Shown here: positions 40,998 to 51,176 of the stretch, in pieces
How positions within the stretch are numbered: position 1 is the stretch's first letter
Layout: each line of letters begins with the position of its first letter
NCBI RefSeq assembly: GCF_000234665.1
Contig: NC_018326.1
Coordinates: 186,001-250,000, forward strand
Direction: 5' to 3'
Length of the DNA: 64,000 nt
Origin: Leishmania mexicana MHOM/GT/2001/U1103
Lineage: Eukaryota; Euglenozoa; Kinetoplastea; Trypanosomatida; Trypanosomatidae
Notes under the pieces: model-generated
What the model was told of the DNA's origin: nothing
What the model saw: the letters and a program-made list of their open reading frames with translations, nothing else
The model's database searches: none
Program-made: the position numbers and the translations under genes

Positions 40998-42332
40998 TCA
41001 TGCATAGTAGTTGAGGTTCGTCTTCTTGCGCGCCTGCACCGCGGCCACGCCCTCCACGAAGTCCTCGTGTGCCACATACGTGCGATCGTGGCGCAGGGCC
41101 AGCATGCCAGCCTCGACGCACACAGCCTTGAGCTGCGCGCCGTTCATGTCGTCTGTGCATCGGGCAAGCTCCTTGAAATTCACGTCCTTGTCGAGATTCA
41201 TGCGGCGCGAGTGGATCTCCAAGATGCTGGCGCGCGCCTCCTCGTCCGGCATCGGGAACTCCACCTTGCGGTCTAGGCGGCCACTGCGCAGAAGCGCCGG
41301 GTCAAGCACATCAATGCGATTGGTAGCGGCGATCACCTTCACATCGTCGCTGCTCCCAAAGCCATCCAGCTGGGAGAGGAGCTCCAGCATGGTGCGCTGC
41401 ACCTCTCGGCTGCCGTGCTTGCCCTCGTCCGAGCGCTTCGAGCCGACGGCGTCGAGCTCGTCGATGAAAATGATGGACGGTGCCTTCTTCTTCGCAAGGG
41501 CAAACGCGTCGCGCACAATGCGGGCACCGTCGCCGATGAACATCTGCACCAGTTGTGGCCCGGCAAGGCGCAGGATGCACGCGTCCGTCGCTGCCGCACA
41601 GGCACGCGCCAGCATCGTCTTGCCCGTGCCGGGCGACCCGTACAGCAGCACACCCTTTGGGGGCTGGATGCCGATCTTCTCGAACTGCTCCTTGTGCGTG
41701 ATGGGCATCACGACGGCTTCAATCAGCTCGTTGATTTGCTTATCCAGTCCACCGACATCCGTGTACTTCTCCTTCGGCTTTTCGTCGATCTCCATCGCCT
41801 TGACACGGCTGTCGTAGTCCGGCGGCAGCGTGTCGAGCACTAGGAATGTGTCCTTGTTCACTCCTACAAGATCCTCCGGCGACAGCCGCTCCGCGTCAAC
41901 GAGGCCGGCGACGGGCAGGAACACGGTGTACCGATTCGTCGTCTTTACCACGGCGCTCTTCTGCTTCCGCTCCGGCTTCTTGCGGCCGACGGCCAGCTCC
42001 TCTGCTTCGTCCTCGTCGTCGCTCAAGTCGAGCACTTCGGCAATGCTCGCAACGAGGTAAGGCAGGCGGTTGTTCTCCTTGACACGCTTTTTGCCCAACT
42101 CCACGTCCCGCTTGAGGGAAATCAACTCCTGCTTGGAGCGGTTCTCGAAGCTACGGAGCGTCTGCGTCTCCTGGTGCAGGTTGCGCGCACGTGTGCGCAG
42201 CTGGTCGTTCGTGAGAGTGTCAAGCTCATTCAGCTCCGCCTCGCTGATGTTCTGCAGCTTGCGCTTGTCGGCGGCCTCTTCCTGCGCCTGCGCGTAGGCG
42301 CGGGCCTCCGCTACCTCCTTCGCGGACGGCAT
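40998..42332 (-). CDS. RPT5: 26S proteasome regulatory ATPase Rpt5 (PSMC3/TBP-1)
   Basis: This is a 444-residue AAA+ ATPase of the 19S base. The N-terminal coiled coil (about 10-90) precedes an OB domain ([21 protein letters not shown]). The AAA domain shows [20 protein letters not shown] (Walker A about 230), [20 protein letters not shown], Walker [35 protein letters not shown] and [19 protein letters not shown], all Rpt5-specific. The C-terminus LNYYA carries the HbYX motif that docks into the 20S alpha ring and opens the gate. Walker A reads GSPGTGKT rather than the usual GPPGTGKT; the catalytic Lys and Thr are intact. Length is normal. A good splice acceptor lies about 260 bases upstream (42593). 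Confidence 0.97.
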   Translation of the reverse strand: MPSAKEVAEARAYAQAQEEAADKRKLQNISEAELNELDTLTNDQLRTRARNLHQETQTLRSFENRSKQELISLKRDVELGKKRVKENNRLPYLVASIAEVLDLSDDEDEAEELAVGRKKPERKQKSAVVKTTNRYTVFLPVAGLVDAERLSPEDLVGVNKDTFLVLDTLPPDYDSRVKAMEIDEKPKEKYTDVGGLDKQINELIEAVVMPITHKEQFEKIGIQPPKGVLLYGSPGTGKTMLARACAAATDACILRLAGPQLVQMFIGDGARIVRDAFALAKKKAPSIIFIDELDAVGSKRSDEGKHGSREVQRTMLELLSQLDGFGSSDDVKVIAATNRIDVLDPALLRSGRLDRKVEFPMPDEEARASILEIHSRRMNLDKDVNFKELARCTDDMNGAQLKAVCVEAGMLALRHDRTYVAHEDFVEGVAAVQARKKTNLNYYA

Positions 42333-42592
42333 GACTTGTTCCTAAACGGCAGGAGTGCCGTGGAACGAGGCAAGTTGCTCGTGCGGCCGTGCACACACAC
42401 ACACTCCCTCACGCGAATCTCTGACAAGTTCGTCGAGGGACTCGAGTCGTCTTCCGTGCTCACGTGTGCGAGAAGAGCGGGGGGAGATTGGAGACACAGA
42501 ATGGACAGAGAAGCCAACACACTCGTCCGCGAAAACAAAAATGCACAGTGCGTCGAGTAACAGTGCGTGTATAGGCGCCGCCGTGATGATAC

Positions 42593-42619
42593 CTGCGAGG
42601 GGGAAGAGGAGGAGGAGGC
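42593..42619 (-). promoter_or_regulatory. Candidate spliced-leader acceptor for Rpt5
   Basis: The minus strand reads tgcctcctcctcctcttccc and continues to cctcgcag, with the AG at 42594-42593. This predicts a 5' UTR of about 260 bases for Rpt5. Confidence 0.5.
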
Positions 42620-42922
42620 AATGCGCCTTCGGAATGACGAGATACAATGAGCGGAGTGTGTGGGGTGTACGTGCGTCCTCCCCTTTTTTACTTCGCTGCT
42701 CTGCGCTGGTCCTTCCCGTTTTCGCAAGAAAAATAAATCACAGCGAAGCGGGCCTGATGTGCTCAGCGGCTGTGGTGGTGGTGCTTGGTGCGTGTTGGTC
42801 GCTGTTGACTGCTGGTGGTGGTGGTGTGCGTGTCAGGTAGGGGGGACGGAGGGGAAGGAGAGGACAACGTCGAGTGGCAACGCACGACGCCGAAAAAGAC
42901 CCACACCGGAAGAGGAAGAAGG

Positions 42923-42947
42923 GTGTGTGTGTGTGTGTGTGTGTGTG
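42923..42947. repeat. (GT)12 microsatellite
   Basis: Uninterrupted GT dinucleotide repeat, among the longest in the window and a likely polymorphic marker between strains. Confidence 0.9.
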
Positions 42948-43969
42948 ATCGAGGATCCGGGAAGGGAGAGGCCAGAGCAGTCGCAGCAGCGAAGCCGCAC
43001 AAGGATGTCAGCAGATGTGAGGCGTGAGAAGAGGAGAGGAGATACGGCGCATTGTTCAGAGAGCGTACAGCAGACGGGTAGGAGAGACAGAGCGAGAGGG
43101 CACGCGATCCGCATAGCGCGTGCAGTCGCAGTGTTTGCAGCCGCTTCCTAGATAAATAAAAGAAAAGTGTTCGCTGAGACACGAAAAAGCTATACTGCGT
43201 GCTTTGGTTGGCAGGCCCTCGTGCGGTCGACATCTTCCGACATCTGTCGCGGATGGCCACCAAGACAACAGACACATCGCCAGACATGAAAAGTGCCATG
43301 AGAGACGACGGTGAAACGGTTTTGGAACGCCCGTAATTAGAAACACAACGGACGACGCAACGCAAAAAGCGAGAGGAGGGAGCTGCGACACTACCACTAC
43401 CACCCTCGCGCCCCGCCCAACCTTACAAAGCTCTGTGAAGAACGCCTGAGGAGGAGGGGGAGGGGACGAGCAGCACAGGTCGAAACGAAAACAGGGAGTG
43501 GGCCGACTATCGATAAGGGCGAAAGACACGGGGGTGCGCGCACATCGGCAGCCATGCACGCACACATAGGCTGTCCCGTTGCGGCGGCACGTGCGCCTCA
43601 AAGTGGGGCGAGCTTACGCCCTCGCTCGTTTACACGGTCATGCCCTTCGCGAGGGCCTTAAGTCCCTGCAGCCTTCGGGAGACGGGGAACGAGGACGGCG
43701 TTTCCGGGGCGACGTGCCGGCCGAGTTGTGGCGTGCCCCGCCTTCCCCGGAGTTCGATGTTGCCGCCTTCGTCAATACTGGCACAGTATTTTGCGGAGGT
43801 GGTGGCGGCGGCGAGCTCTCTCTCTGCCTGATCGACAGGCCAGGTCAGCGCGGTAGTCGAGAAGTGGTCAGCCCGTGATAGCTGTTTACCGGATGAGAAC
43901 CGGCGCAGACGCTAGCGTCCTCTCGGCAAAATGCGCCGACTGGTGTCGCGAAGAGGAGCAGCGTTCATT

Positions 43970-46900
43970 TCACCGCTCCCGCGGAGGTGCGTGCCGGCGC
44001 CAGTGCGACGACTTACGCCTAGCTCGCGGTGGCTGCACTTCCTCGGCGCTTACAATGGAAACTGGTTCTGGGCGGCGGTGGCGGCTGTTGTCTACAAAGC
44101 CGACCTCGCGCGGGTCTTCGATGATAGGGCGCCGAGATGCGACTTGCCCCAAGTTCGCGGGGGACGAATGAGTCTCTGCGGAGAGGTTCGCACGCGCGTC
44201 AAAAGTCACAAAGCCGCCAGTACCCTTTCCGCTAGTGCTGGTCACGTCAGTGTCTACCGTAAGCAGCTCATAGTCGTCCGTCAAGGTGGCGAGTGTGCTG
44301 CCTTGAGCACCTGTCATGCCCTTCCACGCGAGAGCCGTAGATGCAGCGGAGGTGCTGGCCGCCGCTGCAGAGGAAGACGCGGAGGAGGAAGGAATCAAGA
44401 TGTGGTGACCCGTCCGGCCATCACTCCATTGCTGCCGCTGCTGGCCTGGCCACTGGAGCGACGGAATCGTAGGATGGTTCTGGCGACTGGCACCGCTGAT
44501 GCTGCTCAGACGACGCTGATCGGCGCCCGTCATGTGCCCTTCTGCGCCAGCCGGGCTTGAAATTTTCGGCAGCGGAGACACCAGCACCGCATCGCTCGCG
44601 TTGTCCTCGTCGCCTAGGGAACCAGCGATAATCAGATTGGTGTGGAAGCTGCTGAGGAAGTACTCGTCGGGGCGGCTCAAGGTGTGGGAAGGCGCCGCAC
44701 GCGGGCCCACCGCTGTGGTGGCAACGGAAGGCTCGCCGTTCGCACTCGACGGTGGTGCGGCCGCCGCAGGGGTGCTGCAGGCCACTTTGCCCGTCGTGAC
44801 GGCCAACATGCTGTACGTCGTGGGAGACAGAAGCGGAGCGGCCGGCGGCGACGGTGGGCGACCAAATTCCGTCGTCACCGCCGCCATCGTCGCTAGCAGA
44901 TGCGGCGGGGTACTCGACACGAGTTTACACTGCGGCGCTACCAGAGTGGCGTCGCTGGATGGTGTATGGTGATCGTTGGCGGGGGCAAACGGGTCGGTTT
45001 TCTCGACAAACGTGACGGCCGTGTGCGGACTCTCGCCGCGGCGGGGTCTGACCTTGTCCGTCCATCTACGCGCCGGCTTCGTAGAAGAAGCCTTCTTGGA
45101 GATGGGCAGCGCGGCCTTCTTGCCGGTCGTGTGCGAGGCCACGCTGTCGGCGACCCTCACCGATTCGTTCGCTACACCCGCGCCGCCGTCGCCGCCTGGC
45201 GCACCAAAAGCTGCGGCAGACTCGATGTACGTTCTAAGAGGACTTCTAATGGCCCACGCCAGAAGGCCGTACTCGTCCCACTCCATCACGACAGCGTTCT
45301 GTCCAGCACTGCCGCCGCCGCCGACATTAGCGGCGCAGTTCGTTGCAGAGTCCGTGGCACCGAAACCAGTGCCGCCAGGCGGCTCGAGGGAGGAAACCGT
45401 CAAATCTGTGCAGCGGCGCTCAGATACAGCTGGTGCTTGGCTCATCGGCGTTGCACCCGCAACCGGTGCGGTGGCAGCTCCGTGCCCGAGTGGTGTAATG
45501 CGACTTCGAAAGATGAGCCGTTTGGTGTTCCGCTTCCCACTTGACTGGGAAGCCGAGACCGAAGATGGCGCACTGGAGAGCTGCTTCGCCTTTATCCATG
45601 CCATGCTCGGGTAGAGGCCGCCTTCGTTGTCACGGGTGCCCTCCATGACGTCCCTCCCGAGCAAGATGCGAGGTCTTGGGTTGGCAGACTCGAGAGAGCG
45701 GGTGCCCTGTTCCTGTATCCGTGAGTCCTTGCCGCCGTCCTGCGTGTCACCCTGGCGCTGTGCATCCCCGACGCCGCTGCTGCTCGCCTGCGCGCTCTTG
45801 CCCGTGGCCACGGACGGCATCATAGGACTCATCTCTCTCTTAGGTAGGAGTACGTACTCCGCCAACGCCGCATGCATGCCGCTGAGCTGTGTGCTCGTCT
45901 TCTCTGGTGGTGACGGATTCCACAAAACCGGCAGCGCCCGTCTTCGCCGCGTATCTCGGCTGTTGTTGCCGTTGTGAGTGGCGTCTTGACGTTGGTGCTG
46001 CGGCTCCGTCGTGCCACTGCTTGCCTGAAACACATCCATGGGGTGCATGGGAGACGCGTTAGTAGACACCAGCACCACCGCATTCGGCGACCGTGACGCG
46101 GTCGGGTGGACGTGCGTCTCGTACAGCGCCTCGTCCACCGTCCTGAAGAAGGAGCCCTGGCGGCGGTTGCTGAGCGGGCCACGCTGCAGTCCACCATCGC
46201 CGCTGGCTGTCGTGATCGTGTGGTTGCTCGGGTCGTGGCGCGTCCCTGCAACAGGCGCATCTGTCGCATCTGTGCTTCCTTCGTGACTGCAGGAAACTGC
46301 CACTGGCGCGACGCCGTTCGCTGCGCGAGCCGAGGCACCGCTGAGCGTCATGGACGGCGCTGCCACATCATTCTGATGGGACGTAGATGTGCTGTCGTGG
46401 TGGAAACCGGTCATGTCGTACGAACCATCGTCCTCATGGAAGAAGGTGCAAAAGATTGATGGAGCTGCCTCGGCAGCCGTCATAAGCCCGGTCCGCCCGG
46501 CGACGGGGGTGGCGAGTAGCGAGGGGTTCTGCTGTGGCACTCTGACAAAGACGGATGGACAGACCTCGATGCCGTAGGAGGGGGCCGACGGCTGTTGCGG
46601 ACACCCACCACCGCCCAGCAGTCCCCCTACCTGTGTGGAGCCGTGGGAGAACGGCCCCATCGACGCCCTCTGCTGCTGGTAGTACGAGCTGCTGTCCGTG
46701 GAGCCACTGCTCGTCCTGGTGCGGTCAGTGTCGCTGCTGCTGTCCGTTGCCGCGCTGCTTGATTCGCTGTCGTCGCCGTTGCCATCACCGTCGCCGCCGA
46801 GGTGATGCGTAGACGACACAAACAAGCTTCCAACCTCGAACGGAAAACAACTGCGTCCCCGCACCGAAACAAAGGACCCGATGCTCAGCTGCGGAGGCGA

Positions 46901-47392
46901 GTCACTGTCGTCCCCGTTGGGACCGTCAAACGGCCAGCATTCACGCGGGCCAGCGGTGAAAGTCGTGTGCTGCTTCCTAACCGCGTCCCCGTTGCACGAG
47001 GTGGCGCTGTCACCCGTGTCACCGCCGCCGTTCGCTTTCCGATTCGCACAAGAACGGCGATTGCCTTCATTCACGTTGCAACTGTCGCCGACCCGTGAGG
47101 CCTCGTAACTGCAGGGGTGGTTGAATCCAGTCGACGGTGGCGCCATCTGGTGCGCAAAGAGCGGCGACACGACACGAACCATCGGAGGCAGCTGCATTGC
47201 CGGACTGAAGATTGGACGGTTGTGAGCGATGCGCGCAGCAGGCGCGCGGGCTTCCGCCTCTACCCGCAGCGGCGTTCGCGTCAAGTTGACGTCGTCATCC
47301 TCGTCACTCCACTCCGGTGACTCGAGGATGGGTATTTCAGGGAGAACAAAGTCGCAGCCGCGCCGGGGCCGCGGTTGCTGCACGGGTTGCAT
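43970..47392 (-). CDS. Hypothetical protein, 1140 residues, largely disordered
   Basis: No family is recognised. The sequence is rich in Ser, Thr, Ala, Gly, Pro and His throughout, with few long hydrophobic segments, so most of it is probably disordered. More ordered-looking islands are LPEIPILESPEWSDEDDDVN near the N-terminus, EWDEYGLLAWAIRSPLRTYI (about 705-725), DEYFLSSFHTNLIIAGSLGD (about 915) and DDYELLTVDTDVTS near the C-terminus. Poly-Ser/Ala runs occur at about 350 and 1010. The C-terminus is basic (RARRKSSHWRRHAPPRER). There is no signal peptide or membrane span. Third-position GC bias and the uninterrupted 1140-codon frame support real coding. The ATG giving MQPVQQPRPRRG is the first after a spacer-like frame. 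Many SP/TP sites suggest phosphorylation, which is inference only. Confidence 0.75.
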   Translation of the reverse strand: MQPVQQPRPRRGCDFVLPEIPILESPEWSDEDDDVNLTRTPLRVEAEARAPAARIAHNRPIFSPAMQLPPMVRVVSPLFAHQMAPPSTGFNHPCSYEASRVGDSCNVNEGNRRSCANRKANGGGDTGDSATSCNGDAVRKQHTTFTAGPRECWPFDGPNGDDSDSPPQLSIGSFVSVRGRSCFPFEVGSLFVSSTHHLGGDGDGNGDDSESSSAATDSSSDTDRTRTSSGSTDSSSYYQQQRASMGPFSHGSTQVGGLLGGGGCPQQPSAPSYGIEVCPSVFVRVPQQNPSLLATPVAGRTGLMTAAEAAPSIFCTFFHEDDGSYDMTGFHHDSTSTSHQNDVAAPSMTLSGASARAANGVAPVAVSCSHEGSTDATDAPVAGTRHDPSNHTITTASGDGGLQRGPLSNRRQGSFFRTVDEALYETHVHPTASRSPNAVVLVSTNASPMHPMDVFQASSGTTEPQHQRQDATHNGNNSRDTRRRRALPVLWNPSPPEKTSTQLSGMHAALAEYVLLPKREMSPMMPSVATGKSAQASSSGVGDAQRQGDTQDGGKDSRIQEQGTRSLESANPRPRILLGRDVMEGTRDNEGGLYPSMAWIKAKQLSSAPSSVSASQSSGKRNTKRLIFRSRITPLGHGAATAPVAGATPMSQAPAVSERRCTDLTVSSLEPPGGTGFGATDSATNCAANVGGGGSAGQNAVVMEWDEYGLLAWAIRSPLRTYIESAAAFGAPGGDGGAGVANESVRVADSVASHTTGKKAALPISKKASSTKPARRWTDKVRPRRGESPHTAVTFVEKTDPFAPANDHHTPSSDATLVAPQCKLVSSTPPHLLATMAAVTTEFGRPPSPPAAPLLSPTTYSMLAVTTGKVACSTPAAAAPPSSANGEPSVATTAVGPRAAPSHTLSRPDEYFLSSFHTNLIIAGSLGDEDNASDAVLVSPLPKISSPAGAEGHMTGADQRRLSSISGASRQNHPTIPSLQWPGQQRQQWSDGRTGHHILIPSSSASSSAAAASTSAASTALAWKGMTGAQGSTLATLTDDYELLTVDTDVTSTSGKGTGGFVTFDARANLSAETHSSPANLGQVASRRPIIEDPREVGFVDNSRHRRPEPVSIVSAEEVQPPRARRKSSHWRRHAPPRER

Positions 47393-50300
47393 GATGGCGC
47401 TGTTCACTTTCCTTCGATGGAGCGTTGGGGGCACACATGCACAGCGGGGCCCCTTTTGCGTGTACCTTGTTGAGTTCAACGACGCTCGCCACCCTCCCCC
47501 TCCCTGGCGTGGCACACCCGTAGAATGCTGAAGGGCAGCCGACGGAAGATCGAGAAATAAAGGATCAGCACTCATCCATCGAGCCGACGCGATGGAGAAG
47601 AACAGCGCACCGATCGACGGCAAGGGGGTCGCGGCCGCTTGCGATTGACAACCCACGCACACACAGACGAACTCCGCGGAAGGTAACGGAGTGCGCAACA
47701 ACAACAACGCCAACGACGAGAGGGACGGAAGGAGATGAAGGAAGGCAAGGAGAAGGGCGAGGGAGAGGGAAAGGGGGGGGAGGCAAAGCAACGTAGTCAC
47801 TGAGGGAAGGAGAGGTCCAACCGTTGGTACGGTCGAGACAGCCAAAAAAAAAAAATTATATATAGCGCGTGTATGTGTGGGTCCGTGTACGCAGACGCAG
47901 AGCTGACGAGGAGAAAGACGAGGCGGTGCGCGTGTGTGTCGAACATCAAATCGAACACGCCAACAAAGGAAAACATAAAGTCAGACGAGGAGACCAGCCA
48001 GCAGCAGCACCAGCACCCGCAGCGTTCCCCTTTGTGACCACCTACGTGCCCAGAACTCGCTTGCAATGTCTCTATTAAGCCAGTACGCGTGTAGGTCGTT
48101 GCGCGTCAGTTGGACGTCCGAGTAGGGTTTCGACGAGGTCGAGCAGAAAAAAAAGAAGTTGAACACTGGAGGAGGGGCGTGTTCCTGTGCACGTTCTGCG
48201 GACGCAGAGGCGTCGGCGTCGCTACGCCAACCAACAAGACGGGAGGCGCTTCGCAAGAAACTTAAAAGACGACAACGAATGGCAAGTGCTCGACGGCGGA
48301 GGCCGATGAAAGTGGAGGAAGGTCGGGAAGTGGTGTCGGGTGGATTCTCTAGCGTGTGCACCGACTTGACGCACTCCCTTCGCTCCTTTTTTTCCCGCCT
48401 GCTGCAGTGGTGGGAGTCGCTCTCCGCCTGCCCTCTGTTATCGCCGCTGCTGCTGCTGTAGTGGTGGTGGCTCTCGCTTTTTTTTGCGCTCCTTGCCGCG
48501 TGCGAAGGGTGAGTACGGCCGCGTCCGCTGCGGTCGAGACAGCAGTCACGGCCACAGCTGTGAGCGAACAACCGTAGTATGCCCACAAGGAGTCCGAGCT
48601 CGCCAAAAAAGAGTTCACTCCCTGACGCAGTGTGGGCGTGCGGTTTCCTCGTATCCTTCTCTTCGTGCCCTCCCCCTCCGTCTTTCCGGTTCTGTGCCTG
48701 CTCCGTAGTGGATCCAAGGCTCTGGAGACGTGCACGTATGTGCTTGTGTGTGTGTGTGTGTGCGTATGCTTTTCGGCGTATAGCCGCTTGCCAGATCCTC
48801 GTCTCACCTATGCGTCCCTCCGTTTACGGCGGTGATGCTCGGTAACCCTGTCCCAAGACCGTTCCTCTTTCGTGTGGACAGCTCCGCGGCTTCTTTGCAT
48901 AGAAGAGGTTGCAGCGCTCCCTTGCATAGGCGTGCGATCCGGGCACACGTCAAACCCGTGTAGCGCGCGCTCGCCCGCTGTCTGTGTGTCTGTGTAGGAC
49001 ACACAAAGTGCAAAAGGGCGGCAAGGGCTCAACGAGAGAGCAGGGGGCGAGGCGTCCGGGGGGGAGACAATGACGACACCGAAGGGCAACGGTATGCACA
49101 CGGGAAAGCGTATGCGGCTCGTCGGTGAGAGAGCACACGCACAGAAGCGTGTGGTGGTGGGGGGGAGGGAGAGGGGGCAAAAGGTGGTGAGGGGAGAGCC
49201 TCTACGAGACGAGGATGAAACGGAGAGAAGAACACACACACACACAGAGAGAGAGCGAAAAAAAAAACGGCTAAACGAGAGGATGGGGAAGGAGAGGGGG
49301 AAAGGACAAACAACGCAAAAAAAGGAGGGAAGTCGTCGCCCTCCCCCCCCCCAAGGGACGCAAGAGAGACACACACACACACAAGATGCAAGACCGCATA
49401 CAACAAAATACACAGACAGACAGGTGAGGGGGGGAGGGCGACGCAGCAGCGAAGTGGGAAAGAGGGAAGGCAGGAGCAGGCAAGCCCTTTCCCCTCCTCA
49501 GAGAACGAAAGGAAAAAGAAAAAGAGCGCGACCGTGTCGAGGAGGGACGCGTGTACAAAGGGCACAAGAGCGCGCCACCAAGTGAGGAGCGGTAAGGGGA
49601 AACTGGCAAACAAAACACAAAGCGGAGAGACGGAGGCGTATCCCACGGAGAGGGGCGTCAATGAAGCAGGGAGGAGGAGGAGGAGAGAGCACTAGAAGAC
49701 ACCGTATGGGAGGAAGGGCGTAGACGCCGAGCGAGAGATGAGGAAGACACAGAGAGAGACAGACAGACAGAGAGCGAAAGCAGGGGAGGAAGGCCTAAGG
49801 AGCCGGGTCCACACAACTTCTTCAGGAAGACGGAGGGAAAGGTGCCCGACGCACACGACTGCCGCGAACAGCTGGAGAATACGGAGCACACACACACACA
49901 TGAAAAGGAGAGAAGAAAAAAAGAACGAGAGAAATATATATGGGGCAGATGCAGTAGAATGGACACATAGAAGGGAAGTAAGGAGGTGGACTTCAACGCC
50001 CTCGCACCCGTGTGCACATCTGCGGGTATGCCTGCTGTATCTTGCGTCGTTTGGAAGGGACAATGCGGAGAGGGAGCGCAAACACAAGAGCAACAAGCGA
50101 GGCGTGGGGAGGGGAGGCAGTTGGAGTAAAGAAGGCACGGAGAAAATCAACGCATATTGCACACGCACACACGAGACGACGCGCGGATCAAGACCACTAC
50201 GAACAAACAAACGGAAAGAAAACGCCGAATCGAATCGACAAGTAAATTGATAACAATGAGCACCACAGAGAGGGAGAGAGGGGCACGCACGCACGCACGC

Positions 50301-51176
50301 ACATGCACGCACGCACCAATGCCACAGGAGGAGTGCGAGGAAGGACCCACTCGCAGCGATGGTGTCGCGCAGTTGACGGTGCGTCCTTTTCGGCCCTGCT
50401 TGCTCGTCGCGTTCGTATGTGTGTGTGTTCGTGACGGGTAAATTCTGATGGACGGGGGGGAGGGGTCTGTACGCAGGGTGGCAGGATCGTGCTCGAGTTG
50501 AAGGACCGCCTTTGGTGTGTCTGGGTGGGCCTGGGTGTGTGTGTGTGCTAGCGACGACGAAGCAGAAGGAGGGCAATCGAATGCGTCGCAAGCAGCGGAT
50601 AAGAGGTGGACTAGAAAAGACGAGCTTGACGTCACCCATGTGCATGAGCGTATAGGTGTGTGCGAGAAGAATAGATGACGAAAAAGATGAGCGGACAGTG
50701 GAAAGAACGGCAGTCGAGAAGGGGCGGAGGCAACGCAGCTGTCATCGGGGCATACCGTGCTCGCTCCTCTATCCCCTCCTCCTCCCCCACAATGCTCCCT
50801 GAGAACGAGCCAGAGGAGGCAACGGACATGGGGTCGCATACGGGAGTGGGTGGCGGGGCAGACACAGAGAACAACATGCTGCAGCCCGCGCCCTCCTCTC
50901 TCCTCTGAAGAATGCCAGAGACACTGAATGTCCCCCCTCCCTCCCTCCCCCAAGCTTCCATCACATTAGATTGCGGGTCTACTCTGTGCCGCCAGCGATC
51001 TGGGTAACTCCATCGCGAACTGGCAGCAGGGAGGGGAAGGTGGGGGGCGAGTGGCATCGTGTCTATAAGCGCGTGTGTGCACCTTTCCTTTTTTTGCGTC
51101 TTCGCCTCTTCTCGGCCTCAACTGTGCAGTTCATGCGCTGCCACTCAGCTAGTCACGCGCACGTGGCTGGGGTTAT
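47393..51176. other. Largest spacer (3.8 kb) between two hypothetical genes
   Basis: No credible gene is seen. Content is mostly simple sequence: a TA-containing A-rich run near 47846-47866, TG repeats (48747-48762), a very long G/A-rich plus-strand domain (about 49150-49760), a C run near 49343-49352, (GCAC)n at 50283-50316, and TG runs near 50418-50430 and 50525-50547. Minus-strand frames of up to 317 codons translate to Ser/Leu/Cys/Pro low complexity. A 141-codon frame (50632-51057) is less repetitive but unrecognised. Confidence 0.6.
50283..50316. repeat. (GCAC)n repeat
   Basis: Interrupted tandem GCAC units in the 3.8 kb spacer. No function is evident. Confidence 0.8.

Larger units (their letters stand above)
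42333..43969. other. Spacer downstream of the 1140-residue hypothetical gene
   Basis: This holds the Rpt5 splice acceptor (42593-42619), a (GT)12 microsatellite (42923-42947), and a non-repetitive GC-rich block at about 43560-43969 that immediately follows the stop of the upstream gene. The last block contains overlapping plus-strand frames of 60-100 codons but nothing recognisable. Confidence 0.65.

Noticed and set aside
49380..50330. Regularly spaced CA/GCAC repeats considered as a CRISPR-like array
   Set aside because: Units are 2-4 bases, with no spacers of uniform length and no cas genes; the organism is eukaryotic.
49692..50645. 317-codon minus-strand frame in the 3.8 kb spacer
   Set aside because: Low-complexity Ser/Cys/Leu/His translation of purine tracts and repeats, with no conserved segment.
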